Positions 48,431-57,861 of a DNA stretch of 64,000 nt are shown in pieces. The stretch is from positions 1,231,946 to 1,295,945 of the forward strand of contig NC_014168.1 of NCBI RefSeq assembly GCF_000092825.1. Reading direction: 5' to 3'. Source of the DNA: Segniliparus rotundus DSM 44985. GTDB lineage: Bacteria > Actinomycetota > Actinomycetes > Mycobacteriales > Mycobacteriaceae. Position 1 is the first letter of the stretch, and every line of letters starts with the position of its first letter. The position numbers and the translations under genes were made by a program. The notes below the pieces were generated by a model. The model saw nothing but the letters and a program-made list of their open reading frames with translations. It did not search any database and was not told the DNA's origin.

Positions 48431-49696
48431 ATGAACGAGCTGCGGCAGATGGCCGGGAGGCACTGGGCCGCAGGTTCGCCGTTGCGCCGAAAGGCCGTGA
48501 ATCGGGGCCCAGGGCGCCCTGGGGTTTCTTCGCATTGGACGTTGAAAGCGGTGTCTGCTTTGATGGCGGTGCTCGCGCTCGCCGCCACCGGGATCGGGTG
48601 GCGCGTCTACGACCAGATCAACCAGGTCGGCCGAGGCGGCGACCCGCTCGGCCCGAAGTCGGTCGACGGCTCCACGAACATCCTGCTCATCGGGCTCGAC
48701 TCCCGCAAGGACCAGGACGGGAAAGACCTGCCGTCCTCGCTGCTGGAGAAGCTGCATGCCGGAGACGGCGACGAGGGCGGCTATAACACGAACACGCTGA
48801 TCCTGATCCACATACCGGCTGGGCGCGGCAAAGCGGTCGCCTTTTCGATCCCGCGTGACGACTATGTCACTGTGCGGGGGATCAAGGGGTACAGCAAGAT
48901 CAAAATCAAAGAGGCGTACGGGCTGAAGAAGTTCGAGGTTGAGAACGAATTGGTCGACAAGGGGGAGTCCGACCGGAAAACAATCGAGCGCGAAGGCCGC
49001 GAGGCGGGCAGGCAGGAGACGATCCGAACGGTGCGCGAACTCCTCGGCGTGCCGATCGACCAGTACGCCGAGGTCAACCTTGTCGGATTCTACGACGTGG
49101 CGAAGGCCCTCGGCGGTATCGAGGTGTGTCTGAACCACGCGGTCTACGACGATTACTCGGGGGCCAATTTCCGCAAGGGGCTTCAGACTCTTGACGCGTC
49201 GGACGCCCTTGCGTTCGTCCGCCAACGCCACGGCTTGGACAACGGCGACCTCGACCGCACGCACCGCCAACAAGCCTTCTTGGCCTCGGTGCAGCACAAG
49301 CTGAACTCGTCCGGGGCGTTGTCGGACCTTGGACGACTGCGCTCCCTTGTGTCCGTCGTGCAGAAGGACGTGGTGCTCTCCCCGAATTGGGACGTGGTCA
49401 GCTTCATCCAGAAGGTGCAGCAGAACACCGGCGGGGAAGTCGAGTTCCGCACCTTGCCGGTGGAGGGCTACGAGACGGTCGACGACCAGGATGTCAACAT
49501 CATCAACCCCAAGAAGGTCGCAGCCGAGGTGCAGCAGGCATTCGGCCAACGCCCCGCCCCGCCGCCCCCGCCGTCCTCCTCTGCCGTTCAGGCTATCGGC
49601 GACGGGGCGACCAGGCCTGCCGCATCTGGCTCGAGCCCAGAGACGCCGGATCGCGGCAAGCCTGTGGAGACCGGCGGGATTCCCTGCGTGGACTGA
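48431..49696 (+). CDS. LytR-CpsA-Psr (LCP) family cell-wall ligase
   Basis: Membrane-anchored phosphotransferase that attaches arabinogalactan or other glycopolymers to peptidoglycan. The 421-residue protein has a basic cytoplasmic lead, one membrane helix (TLKAVSALMAVLALAATGIGW), and the LCP domain with NILLIGLDSR, the catalytic Arg/Asp in FSIPRDDYV, and DALAFVRQRHGLDNGDLDRTHRQQAFL with further conserved Arg residues, ending in a Pro/Ser-rich tail. Start ATG 48431 precedes the cytoplasmic lead. Close to Lcp1-type mycobacterial proteins. Confidence 0.9.
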   Translation: MNELRQMAGRHWAAGSPLRRKAVNRGPGRPGVSSHWTLKAVSALMAVLALAATGIGWRVYDQINQVGRGGDPLGPKSVDGSTNILLIGLDSRKDQDGKDLPSSLLEKLHAGDGDEGGYNTNTLILIHIPAGRGKAVAFSIPRDDYVTVRGIKGYSKIKIKEAYGLKKFEVENELVDKGESDRKTIEREGREAGRQETIRTVRELLGVPIDQYAEVNLVGFYDVAKALGGIEVCLNHAVYDDYSGANFRKGLQTLDASDALAFVRQRHGLDNGDLDRTHRQQAFLASVQHKLNSSGALSDLGRLRSLVSVVQKDVVLSPNWDVVSFIQKVQQNTGGEVEFRTLPVEGYETVDDQDVNIINPKKVAAEVQQAFGQRPAPPPPPSSSAVQAIGDGATRPAASGSSPETPDRGKPVETGGIPCVD

Positions 49697-49960
49697 TGGC
49701 GCCGACGCGCCGCTCGTTGTGATCGCCCGCGAGGCCGGGCTGTCGCGCAGCACCCTGCTTCGGCGGCTCGGCGGCTCGCCGCCGGGCGTGTCCGCGATCT
49801 GCCGCTCTCCTTGCTCGTGCAGCAGATGGTGGCGCCGATCGTGGTGCGCGCAATGACGCGTCTGGCTATTGCGGCGGCACCGCAGATCGACCTGCCCGAG
49901 CTTGATGAGGCATGCGACGTGTTCGCTGAAGCATTTCTGCAGGCAGTGGCGGTTCCTTAG
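49697..49960 (+). pseudogene. Fragment of a TetR/AcrR-family regulator (frameshifted, N- and mid-region lost)
   Basis: One frame encodes DAPLVVIAREAGLSRSTLLRRLGGS, the recognition helix of a TetR HTH, and an overlapping frame then gives LPLSLLVQQMVAPIVVRAMTRLA and AAPQIDLPELDEACDVFAEAFLQ with a stop at 49960, which looks like the C-terminal helices of such a regulator. The usual 190-210 residues are reduced to about 88 and the two halves are in different frames. No start is visible and it abuts the LCP stop. Non-functional remnant. Confidence 0.6.
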
Positions 49961-49975
49961 CCGAGGACGGCGATG

Positions 49976-51151
49976 CTAGCGGCCGATCGCGCGCAGCACG
50001 TCTTGGGCGACGGCAGCTTGCCCTTCGGGCGTGGGGTGCAGGGCGAAATTCGGCCCGCCGATGTGCGAGCCGTCGCCGCGCACCCACGGCTGTTCGGAGC
50101 AGACCCCATGGTCGCCGTGGGTGTTCGGATCGACATAGATCGATCCGGTTTGCGCGGCGGCTGCTTTCAGCGCGTCGTTGACGCGGGCCTGAAGGCTGTC
50201 CATGTACGCGGCGTCGGCGTCGTTGTACGAGCCCCACGCGTCGCACCAGGCGCTTCCCATGCGCAGGTAGCCCACGAAGACGATCTTCGCGTTCGGGTTG
50301 ATCTCATGGATCTTCTGCGCGCCTTCAACGGTCGAGTCTACGATCCGTTTCGAAAACTCGTTCATATCGGCGAGCTGCGGGGTGCCTTCCACTTTGGCCT
50401 GGCAGTTGCCGTTGTTGCAGTCCCGGAAGAGCACCCCGGAAAGGGTGTCGTTGGAGAGCCCGAACGTCATTGTGACCAGATCTGTGTCGGGGGTGACCGA
50501 ATCCGTCAAAGCTTGGGGTTGCCCGCCCCAGCCGAGACCGCCGGGAAGAACGTTGGTGAGCCCGTACGATTGGCCGCCGCTACAGCTCAGGTCGACGAAC
50601 GTGTTCCCTCGCTCGAGATTGAGGGCGGTGGCGACCTGTGACGGGTAGTTGTTGAAGGATCGGCGGCACGAACCGGAGGGGTCGTCCACGGGGTCTTGGA
50701 AAGGCGAGGAGGCGTAGGAGTCGCCGAGCGCGACGTACTTGCGGATCTGATTCGCCGCGGCTGCGTCCGGAGCTGGAGCAGTGGCGTCCGCCGGGGGCGG
50801 GGGCGGCGCAGCGGTATCGGCCGGGGGAGCAGGGCTGGGAACAGGGGCGTCCGAAGGGGCGGGAGCCGGCGCGGGGGCCGGGTCGGGCGCGGGTGTCTCG
50901 GCCGGGGGCGGGGGAGCCGCTTCGGCCGTGGGAGCTGGCGCAGGTGTTTCGGCCGGGGGAGCAGGGCTGGGAACAGGGGCGTCCGAAGGGGCGGGAGCCG
51001 GTGCGGGGGCTGGGTCGGGCGCGGGCGCCGGAGCGGCGGTGTCCGCCGGGGGTGGGGGTGGGTCGGTCGGGTCAGCCTGGGCGAAAACGCCGCAGAAGCT
51101 GCCAACCAGAGCCATCGCGAACAACGACCTCAAGGCAACGGATTGTTTCAT
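49976..51151 (-). CDS. Secreted SGNH-hydrolase (lipase/esterase) with long Pro/Ala linker
   Basis: Exported serine hydrolase of the GDSL/SGNH superfamily. Signal peptide MKQSVALRSLFAMALVGSFCGVFAQA, then a Pro/Ala/Asp/Thr-rich linker of about 100 residues, then the domain: block I KYVALGDSYASSP (nucleophile Ser), block III VTMTFGLSNDTLSG (Asn), six cysteines, and block V ALHPTPEGQAAVA (catalytic His). Lipid or wall-ester cleavage is likely. ATG 51151 was chosen; a GTG three codons upstream (51160) is possible. It faces the LCP gene across the TetR remnant. Confidence 0.87.
   Translation of the reverse strand: MKQSVALRSLFAMALVGSFCGVFAQADPTDPPPPPADTAAPAPAPDPAPAPAPAPSDAPVPSPAPPAETPAPAPTAEAAPPPPAETPAPDPAPAPAPAPSDAPVPSPAPPADTAAPPPPPADATAPAPDAAAANQIRKYVALGDSYASSPFQDPVDDPSGSCRRSFNNYPSQVATALNLERGNTFVDLSCSGGQSYGLTNVLPGGLGWGGQPQALTDSVTPDTDLVTMTFGLSNDTLSGVLFRDCNNGNCQAKVEGTPQLADMNEFSKRIVDSTVEGAQKIHEINPNAKIVFVGYLRMGSAWCDAWGSYNDADAAYMDSLQARVNDALKAAAAQTGSIYVDPNTHGDHGVCSEQPWVRGDGSHIGGPNFALHPTPEGQAAVAQDVLRAIGR
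50817..51025. repeat. Tandem near-identical 77-bp units in the SGNH linker
   Basis: 50817-50893 and 50949-51025 match with two differences at an offset of 132 bp, encoding two copies of the linker segment APAPAPSDAPVPSPAPPA. Linker length is therefore likely to vary by recombination. Confidence 0.75.
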
Positions 51152-51289
51152 AGCAGGCACATACTAGCTTGTGCCGCGTCGCGAAACCTGTGGCGTCCGC
51201 TGTGGATTCGGGTACAGGTGGCTGGGACTTCTCTGGCAGTGCCCGGTTTCGAACCTGGACGGCGGCGGTCGGAGACTTTCGTCAACAAC

Positions 51290-51757
51290 CTATCTGCATT
51301 GCTCGTGATACGCGTCGTTCGCGGCGTTGACTGCCTGCACGTTGCGCTCGTACACCTTTGTGGCGTGGATGTTGCCTCCGTCGAGATCGCCGTTCTCAAT
51401 GGCTCCTTCCAACGTGTTGGCGTAATCGTCGAAAGACTTCGCGTCCCTCTCGTAGACGTAGGAGAGAACGGGGTCGTCAAGGTAGGGTTGTATTTTGTGC
51501 AGTTTGCCGCCGATTGTGCGGGCGACCTCCACGATCTTGCGCTGTGTCGCGGCGAGGGCGGCGGTGTCGTCGCCGTCCTTGAGCGCGTCGGCGGTCTTGC
51601 GCAGATTTGCGAGATTTCTGGCGAGCTTCGCGTACTCGCCTGAGGCTTGTGTCAACCGCGCGCAGTCGGCGGCTTTGTCCGCCATCGCGGGCGGGGCGCT
51701 GAAGAGGGCGAGCAGCAGGAGCGCAGGGGCGAGGGCCTGCGATCGGCGAATGACCAC
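51290..51757 (-). CDS. Small secreted helical protein, unknown
   Basis: A 155-residue precursor with a signal peptide (QALAPALLLLALFSAPPAMA, cleavage before DKAADCARL) and a mature part of about 130 residues, mostly helical, with one Cys near the start (DCARL) and one at the end (EQCR), suggesting a disulfide closing the fold. GTG 51757 has GGAAGGA 6 bases upstream; a TTG at 51772 would add five residues before it. No family recognised; it may be co-transcribed with the SGNH gene, which lies 138 bp downstream on the same strand. Confidence 0.72.
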   Translation of the reverse strand: MVIRRSQALAPALLLLALFSAPPAMADKAADCARLTQASGEYAKLARNLANLRKTADALKDGDDTAALAATQRKIVEVARTIGGKLHKIQPYLDDPVLSYVYERDAKSFDDYANTLEGAIENGDLDGGNIHATKVYERNVQAVNAANDAYHEQCR

Positions 51758-51910
51758 AACGGTTCCTTCCAATCTCGGAGCGGTGCTGACGGCAGTCTAC
51801 AGTGCGCTCGGGTGATGGGCGTGCTCAGAATATCGGCGGGGTTATCGTCCGATCAGGTTTGCGGCTCCGCCGCCGCGAGGCCGAGCGGCGCTGTCGCGGC
51901 GCAACCAGGG

Positions 51911-54148
51911 TCAGCTTTGGGCTGCGGAAAGGATGGCGTTGAATGTTTTGCTCGGCCGCATCACTGCGGTGAGCGTGTCGCTGCTCGCCGCGTAGTAGCC
52001 CCCGATGTCCACAGGCTTGCCCTGGACTTCGGCGAGCTCCTCAATGATGACGGCCTCGTTCTTGGCCAGTTCGTCGGCTATAGTGGCGAACCGTTCTGCA
52101 AGCTGCCGGTCTTCGGTCTGCGAGGCGAGTTCTTGGGCCCAGTACAGAGCGAGGTAGAACTGGCTTCCTCGGTTGTCGAGCTCGCCCGTCTTGGGGGACG
52201 GGTTCTTGTTGTTGCCCAGCAACGTGCCGGTCGCGGCGTCCAGCGCCTTGGCCAAGATCGCCGCCCGGGTGTTGCCGGTTTTGGCTCCAAGGTCCTCCAG
52301 GCTGACTGCGAGCGCGAGGAACTCGCCAAGGGAGTCCCACCGCAAGTGGTTCTCCTCGATCAGCTGCTTGACGTGTTTGGGGGCCGAGCCGCCCGCGCCG
52401 GTTTCGTACAGCCCGCCCCCGGCCATCAACGGCACGATGGAAAGCATCTTGGCGCTGGTGCCCAGTTCGAGGATCGGGAACAGGTCGGTCAGGTAGTCGC
52501 GCAGGATGTTCCCGGTGGCGGCAATGGTGTCCTGCCCGCGCATCGCGCGCTCAATCGTGTGCCGCATGGCCCGCTCCTGCGACATGATCGAGATGTCGAG
52601 GCCCTCGGTGTCATGGTCTTTCAGGTACGTGTTGACTTTTTTGCGCAGCTCGTTCTCGTGCGGACGCTCCTGGTCCAGCCAGAACACGACGGGCATGCCG
52701 GAGTTGCGGGCCCTGTTCACGGCCAGTTTCACCCAGTCTCGGATCGGCGCGTCCTTGACCACGGGCATACGCCAGATGTCCCCGGCCTCCACATTTTGGG
52801 ACAGCAGTACTTCGCCTGTGGCGATGTCCACGATGTTGGCGACTCCGTCCTCGGGGATTTCGAACGTCTTGTCGTGGGAGCCGTACTCTTCCGCTTGTTG
52901 CGCCATCAGGCCCACATTGGGGACAGTGCCCATGGTCGTCGGGTCGAACTGGCCGTGAGTCTTGCAGAAGTTGATGATCTCCTGGTAAATGCGCGAGAAA
53001 GTGGACTCGGGGTTCACGGCCTTGGTGTCCTTGGGCCGCCCGTCCGCTCCGTACATCTTGCCGCCCGCGCGGATCATCGCGGGCATGGAGGCGTCGACGA
53101 TCACGTCGCTGGGCGAGTGGAAGTTCGAGATGCCCTTGGCCGAGTCCACCATTGCCAGCTCGGGCCTGTGCTCATGGCACGCGTGCAGGTCGCGGATGAT
53201 CTCTTCGTGCTGCGAGGCGGGCAGTTTCTCGATCTTGCTGTACAGGTCGGACATGCCGTTGTTGACGTTGACGCCCAGCTCGTCGAACAGCTCCTGGTGT
53301 TTGGCGAAGGCGTCCTTGTAGAAGATCTTGACCGCGTGCCCGAACACGATGGGGTGCGACACCTTCATCATCGTCGCTTTGACGTGCAAGGAGAACATCA
53401 CACCGGTCTCATAGGCGTCCTGCATCTGCTCTTCGTAGAAGTCGCACAGGGCTTTCTTGCTCATGAACATGCTGTCGATGATGTCGCCCGACAACAGCTT
53501 CACCTCGGGTTTGAGCACGGTCTTCTCGCCGTCGCTGTTCACCAGCTCCATCCGGACGTCGCGCGCGCGGTCCAGCGTGAGCGACTTCTCGCCGTGGTAG
53601 AAATCGCCGTGCTTCATCGTCGCCACATGGGTGCGCGACGCTTGGGACCAGGCTCCCATGCTGTGCGGGTGCTTACGCGCGTACTCCTTGACCGCTTTGG
53701 GCGCGCGGCGGTCGGAGTTGCCTTCCCGCAGCACCGGATTCACAGCGCTGCCCAAACATTTGCCGTACCGGGTCTTGATGGCCAGCTCTTCGTCTGTTTT
53801 CGGATCGCCAGGGTAGTCCGGAATGGCGTATCCCTTGCCCTGCAGCTCTTTGATCGCGGCCAGGAGCTGCGGCACCGAAGCGCTGATGTTCGGCAGTTTG
53901 ATGATGTTGGTGTCGGGCAACTGGGTCAGCCTGCCCAGCTCGGCCAGATCGTCTGGCGCGCGTTGGGATTCGGCCAGATAGTCGGGGAACTCGGCCAGGA
54001 TGCGTGCCGCCAAGGAGATGTCGCTGGTCTTGACGACGATGTCGGCTTCTTTGGCGAAGGTTCGCACGATCGGCAGAAATGCATGGGTCGCAAGCAGCGG
54101 CGCCTCATCGGTCAGGGTGTAGATGATCGTTGGCTGCTGGGCGCTCAA
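51911..54148 (-). CDS. icd: Monomeric NADP-dependent isocitrate dehydrogenase
   Basis: TCA-cycle enzyme: isocitrate to 2-oxoglutarate with NADP. At 745 residues this is the monomeric type (about 740) rather than the 400-residue dimer. Hallmarks: [63 protein letters not shown] and [17 protein letters not shown]. The start is a TTG at 54148 with GGAGGGG 4-5 bases upstream. Divergent from the NRPS gene across 560 bp. Confidence 0.95.
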   Translation of the reverse strand: MSAQQPTIIYTLTDEAPLLATHAFLPIVRTFAKEADIVVKTSDISLAARILAEFPDYLAESQRAPDDLAELGRLTQLPDTNIIKLPNISASVPQLLAAIKELQGKGYAIPDYPGDPKTDEELAIKTRYGKCLGSAVNPVLREGNSDRRAPKAVKEYARKHPHSMGAWSQASRTHVATMKHGDFYHGEKSLTLDRARDVRMELVNSDGEKTVLKPEVKLLSGDIIDSMFMSKKALCDFYEEQMQDAYETGVMFSLHVKATMMKVSHPIVFGHAVKIFYKDAFAKHQELFDELGVNVNNGMSDLYSKIEKLPASQHEEIIRDLHACHEHRPELAMVDSAKGISNFHSPSDVIVDASMPAMIRAGGKMYGADGRPKDTKAVNPESTFSRIYQEIINFCKTHGQFDPTTMGTVPNVGLMAQQAEEYGSHDKTFEIPEDGVANIVDIATGEVLLSQNVEAGDIWRMPVVKDAPIRDWVKLAVNRARNSGMPVVFWLDQERPHENELRKKVNTYLKDHDTEGLDISIMSQERAMRHTIERAMRGQDTIAATGNILRDYLTDLFPILELGTSAKMLSIVPLMAGGGLYETGAGGSAPKHVKQLIEENHLRWDSLGEFLALAVSLEDLGAKTGNTRAAILAKALDAATGTLLGNNKNPSPKTGELDNRGSQFYLALYWAQELASQTEDRQLAERFATIADELAKNEAVIIEELAEVQGKPVDIGGYYAASSDTLTAVMRPSKTFNAILSAAQS

Positions 54149-54708
54149 TTCCCCTCCGGCATTCGTTTCGGTCGGTTCTCTAAAGAACTCTGCGTTTGCG
54201 TTCTCAAGGCGCCCCCACTATAGCGCGGGGCGCGCGGCACACCTCTGTGCGGTTCCTTCTTGCTTTGCGCAGTGCTCGCGACTTGGGCCGTTGTCACGCG
54301 CTCGGCGCCTCCCAGGAGCTTTTGGCGAGGCGAGCGGCCCCGGTTCAGGCGCGGCCTGCGTGTTTGTTCGCAGCAGGAGGTTCTTTGTCCCAGGTTTGCG
54401 GCAGCAGAGGAACGGTCGGCCCGGTGGCGAACGCGCCATCGGCCAGCTTTGTGCAACCTGAGGCGTTGACTTCGTGCTGCGCGAGGGCCCCGGCGTTCGG
54501 GGAGCCCGCGCCCGGACCTGCCGAGAGAAGGCCAGAGGGGCTTCCGGGGGCAGCGCCCGCCAAATCGGCATGGCCATTCTGCGGGGCGGACGATAGTGGC
54601 CCGTCCGTCCAGCCTTTGTTAGGCTACCCTATACTTACTTCTGTTCACGTTGGTGTGCAGCGGCATTGCCCCGCGGTTTTTCTTCGTCGAGCTCTGAGGA
54701 GCCTTGCC
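54149..54708. other. 560-bp gene-free region between icd and the siderophore NRPS
   Basis: A plus-strand frame from 54196 is open but its first 171 codons look non-coding, without domain similarity. The region holds an IdeR-like box at 54619-54637 and AGGAG before the NRPS ATG. Confidence 0.6.
54619..54637. promoter_or_regulatory. IdeR/DtxR-type iron box (NRPS)
   Basis: TTAGGCTACCCTATACTTA agrees with the mycobacterial IdeR consensus TTAGGTTAGGCTAACCTAA at 13 of 19 positions, 72 bp before the NRPS ATG. Iron repression of the siderophore genes is inferred. Confidence 0.7.
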
Positions 54709-57700
54709 ATGTATGAGCCCCATGCCTCGCCAGAGGCGGGCAGTCGTCCACTCCCGAGCTTTCAGCGACGGATCTGGCTCGTCCATGAGCGAACCCCTGG
54801 CAGCCCGGCCCTGAACAGCTGCCGGAGTTATCGCCTTTCAGGCCCGCTGGACGTCGGGGCGCTGCGCTCGGCCGTCGCCGAAGTGACGCGTCGCCACGAG
54901 ATTCTCCGCACGACCTACGACATAGGTCCAGGCGGGAGCCCGGTGGCCTTCTCGCACCGAGAGCGGCCGCCCTTTTTCGCCGAAATCGACGTGTCCGGTA
55001 TGTCGCCGCAGTCCTGCGAGCGCAGGCTTGAGGTGCTTGTGCGCCGAGAATGGGGCCATATTTTCGCCCTGTCTTCCGAGCCGCTTCTGCGAACAAGCGT
55101 GTTCCACCTCGCCGACGACGAGCATGTGGTCGTTTTCGTCGCGCACCGCATCTGTTGGGACGAGGACTCATGGGGTGTGTTTTTCACCGAGCTCAACCGC
55201 CTGATGGCGGGAGAAGAGCCGCCCCTGCTTGGCTCCCAGTACCTGGAATTGGCGCGCGCCGCGGACGCCGAGAGATCAGAGCGCTTCTCGGCCGAACTCG
55301 CCTACTGGCGTGACAAGCTCCGCCACCCGCCCGAGCCGGTGGAGATCCCGGGGGAGCGTCTGACGGCAGCTCCGAACGCGGCCCCTGAGGGCTGGCACAC
55401 GTCGGAAATCCCCGAAGAGCTTGTGCGCCGGGTCCGTGACTTCTGCCGGCAGGAGGACTGCGAGCCGTTCGTCGTGTTTTTGGCCGCGTTCGCCGCTGTC
55501 CTCTGGCGCCATGCGCGCGCGGACGACTTCCTCATCGCCGTTCCGGCGAGGACGCGGGCCCTGCCCGCCCAGCGGCAAGCCATCGGGAACTTCGGCTCCG
55601 TCCTGCCGCTGCGGCACCGTGTGTCCTCGTGCGACACCTTCCGTTCGCTGGTCGCGAGGACCAAGGAATGCTGCGCGGGCGCGTTCGCGCACCAAGGCTT
55701 GGACCTTGGCGATATCGTGCAGGCCCTACGCCTCAGCGAAGACGCGGACCGCACGCCGCCGGAGACGGAGGACTTAGAACGCTTGGTCCGCGTCGGGTTC
55801 GCAATGCGCGAGGCGGCGGCGGAGCTGGCAGACGCCAGGCCTGTGGGATCGTGCGGCCCGGCTGCGGGGTTCCCGTTGGTGCTGACGGTCCGATTGCTCC
55901 GCGACGGCGCCGTCGCGGAGCTGCGCCACGCGGCAGAGGTGGCGCGCCCGAGCATGGCGGAAAATCTCATGCGCAGTTACATTCTCTTGCTCGCCCAGGT
56001 CCTCGACGGCTCCGACCGTCCGCTTGCCCAAATCGAACTGCTCGACCAAAAGGACAAGGAGCGCATGCTCGGCTGGTCCACCGGAGAACGAGTGGACCGG
56101 GCGCCGGCCACGCTCTCGTCCCTCGTGGAGCAGCAAGTGGCGCGAACCCCGGACTCGGTCGCGCTGGTCTCGGGGGAGCTGCAGCTCACGTACCGTCAGA
56201 TGAACGAGCGCGCGAACAGGCTCGCCCACTGCTTGATCGGCAGGGGGCTCGGACCCGGCGACATCGTCGCCATCGTGATCGCGAACTCCGTCGAATTCCT
56301 GATCGCCATGCTCGGCGTCCTCAAAGCGGGCTGCGCGTACCTTCCGGTCGACCCGGAGTATCCGGCTGAGCGCGCCGCGCGCATGACGCGCACGGTGGAG
56401 CCCAAGCTCGTCATCGACCTCGCCAGGCTGGCCGAGCTCGAAAACACAGCGCACGCGCATCCTTCGTCTGATCCGACGGACGCGGACCGGGTTCGTCCGT
56501 TGCGGCCCGCGAATCTCGCCTATGTCATACACACCTCCGGATCGACAGGCGAGCCCAAGGGCGTCGCGGTGCCGCACGATGCCATCGCCGATTACATCGG
56601 GACGATCCGGGCGATGCATTGGATGGGCCACGAGGACCGAGCGCTTCTTGTGACCTCGGTCAGCTTCGACGCCTCCCTGTTCGACATCTTCGGCACGCTC
56701 TCCTCGGGCGCCCGGCTCATCGTGCCGAACGGGCGAGGGGCCGATTTCGCCGAGATCGAGCATCTGATGGGCAAACATCAGGTCACCATGCTGCACGTGG
56801 TGCCGTCGATGCTCAATATTTTGCTGTCTGTGCCGGGCAAGGGCCAGTGGAAATCGCTTCGCAAAGTGCCTGTGGGCGGCGAAGCGTTGTCCGGCGAGCT
56901 CGCCGACAGGTTTGCGTCTGTCATCGACGCCGCGCTGGAGAACTTCTACGGGCCGACCGAAGCCGTGCTCGCCGCGACGCGGTTCGCGGTCCCGAAATTG
57001 CACGGGCCGGGCGCGGTCCCTGTGGGCGCGCCGCTGCCCAACAATGTGGTCTACGTTTTGGACGACTCGTTGGAGTTGGTTCCTCCTGGCGTGGTGGGCG
57101 AGGTCTATCTGGGCGGCAACCAACTCGCCCAAGGCTACTGGGGCAATCCAGGGCTGACGGCCGAGCGGTTCGTCGCAGACCCGTTTTCCTCTTCGGGCAG
57201 GCTGTACCGAACGGGCGACCTCGCCCGATGGGACGACAGCGGCGTGCTCGAATTCCTTGGCCGAAGAGACGAGCAGGTCAAGGTCAGCGGTTTCCGAATC
57301 GAACTCGGCGAAGTGGCTTCCGCCGTGTCCGCGCACCCGTTGGTCGAGCACAGCGTGGTCGTCGCGACAGCCCTGCCCGGCCTCGGACGGTCTTTGGTGG
57401 CCTACCTGGTGCCCGCATCGCAACGGGTCGACGTCGCGCAGATCCGCGCCCAGGTGGCCACCGTGCTTCCCAAGCACATGGTGCCGGCCGTCTTCATGGT
57501 GGTGGACAAGATTCCGGTCACCGCGCACGGCAAGCTCGACCGGAAGGCTTTGCCCCAACCGAAGATCGCGCCCGCTTCGCGGTTCCGGGAGGCGGAGACA
57601 TTGACCGAGAAACGGCTGTGCGCCATTTTCTGCGGACTGCTCGAACGCAGCCGGGTCGGCGTGGACGATTCTTTTTTCGACTTCGGCGGGCACTCGCTGC

Positions 57701-57861
57701 TGGCGACGAGGCTTGTGGCGCAGATCCAGGCCGAGTTCGGCGTCGTCCTCGACGCCCGGTCTCCTTTCGAAGCCCCTTCTGTGGCCAGGCTCGCCGAACT
57801 TGTCGATCAAGCCAGGAAGACCGCGCCTGAACGCGCGTTGGGAGTTGGGAGCCAGCGATGA
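54709..57861 (+). CDS. NRPS C-A-T module of a siderophore pathway
   Basis: A 1050-residue single-module peptide synthetase. Condensation domain about 15-445: its HHxxxDG motif reads HRICWDE at 146-152, so the catalytic second histidine is Arg147. Adenylation domain about 460-950: A3 HTSGSTGEPKG near 607, A5 NFYGPTEA, A7 YRTGDLARW, A8 RRDEQVKVSGFRIELGEV, A10 GKLDRKALP. Carrier domain about 970-1040: FFDFGGHSLLATRL, phosphopantetheine on Ser996. By-eye A-domain specificity residues near D-A-F-H-V-V-F-L-A fit no code I know, so the amino acid is not assigned. AGGAG stands 7 bases before the ATG. It overlaps the hydroxylase gene by 4 bases. Confidence 0.88.
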   Translation: MYEPHASPEAGSRPLPSFQRRIWLVHERTPGSPALNSCRSYRLSGPLDVGALRSAVAEVTRRHEILRTTYDIGPGGSPVAFSHRERPPFFAEIDVSGMSPQSCERRLEVLVRREWGHIFALSSEPLLRTSVFHLADDEHVVVFVAHRICWDEDSWGVFFTELNRLMAGEEPPLLGSQYLELARAADAERSERFSAELAYWRDKLRHPPEPVEIPGERLTAAPNAAPEGWHTSEIPEELVRRVRDFCRQEDCEPFVVFLAAFAAVLWRHARADDFLIAVPARTRALPAQRQAIGNFGSVLPLRHRVSSCDTFRSLVARTKECCAGAFAHQGLDLGDIVQALRLSEDADRTPPETEDLERLVRVGFAMREAAAELADARPVGSCGPAAGFPLVLTVRLLRDGAVAELRHAAEVARPSMAENLMRSYILLLAQVLDGSDRPLAQIELLDQKDKERMLGWSTGERVDRAPATLSSLVEQQVARTPDSVALVSGELQLTYRQMNERANRLAHCLIGRGLGPGDIVAIVIANSVEFLIAMLGVLKAGCAYLPVDPEYPAERAARMTRTVEPKLVIDLARLAELENTAHAHPSSDPTDADRVRPLRPANLAYVIHTSGSTGEPKGVAVPHDAIADYIGTIRAMHWMGHEDRALLVTSVSFDASLFDIFGTLSSGARLIVPNGRGADFAEIEHLMGKHQVTMLHVVPSMLNILLSVPGKGQWKSLRKVPVGGEALSGELADRFASVIDAALENFYGPTEAVLAATRFAVPKLHGPGAVPVGAPLPNNVVYVLDDSLELVPPGVVGEVYLGGNQLAQGYWGNPGLTAERFVADPFSSSGRLYRTGDLARWDDSGVLEFLGRRDEQVKVSGFRIELGEVASAVSAHPLVEHSVVVATALPGLGRSLVAYLVPASQRVDVAQIRAQVATVLPKHMVPAVFMVVDKIPVTAHGKLDRKALPQPKIAPASRFREAETLTEKRLCAIFCGLLERSRVGVDDSFFDFGGHSLLATRLVAQIQAEFGVVLDARSPFEAPSVARLAELVDQARKTAPERALGVGSQR

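Noticed and set aside
51228-51252. GGTTCGAAAC-like T-arm on the minus strand suggesting a tRNA
   Set aside because: The arm has a mismatch and no D-arm, anticodon arm or matching acceptor stem lies upstream. At most a tRNA-like scrap.
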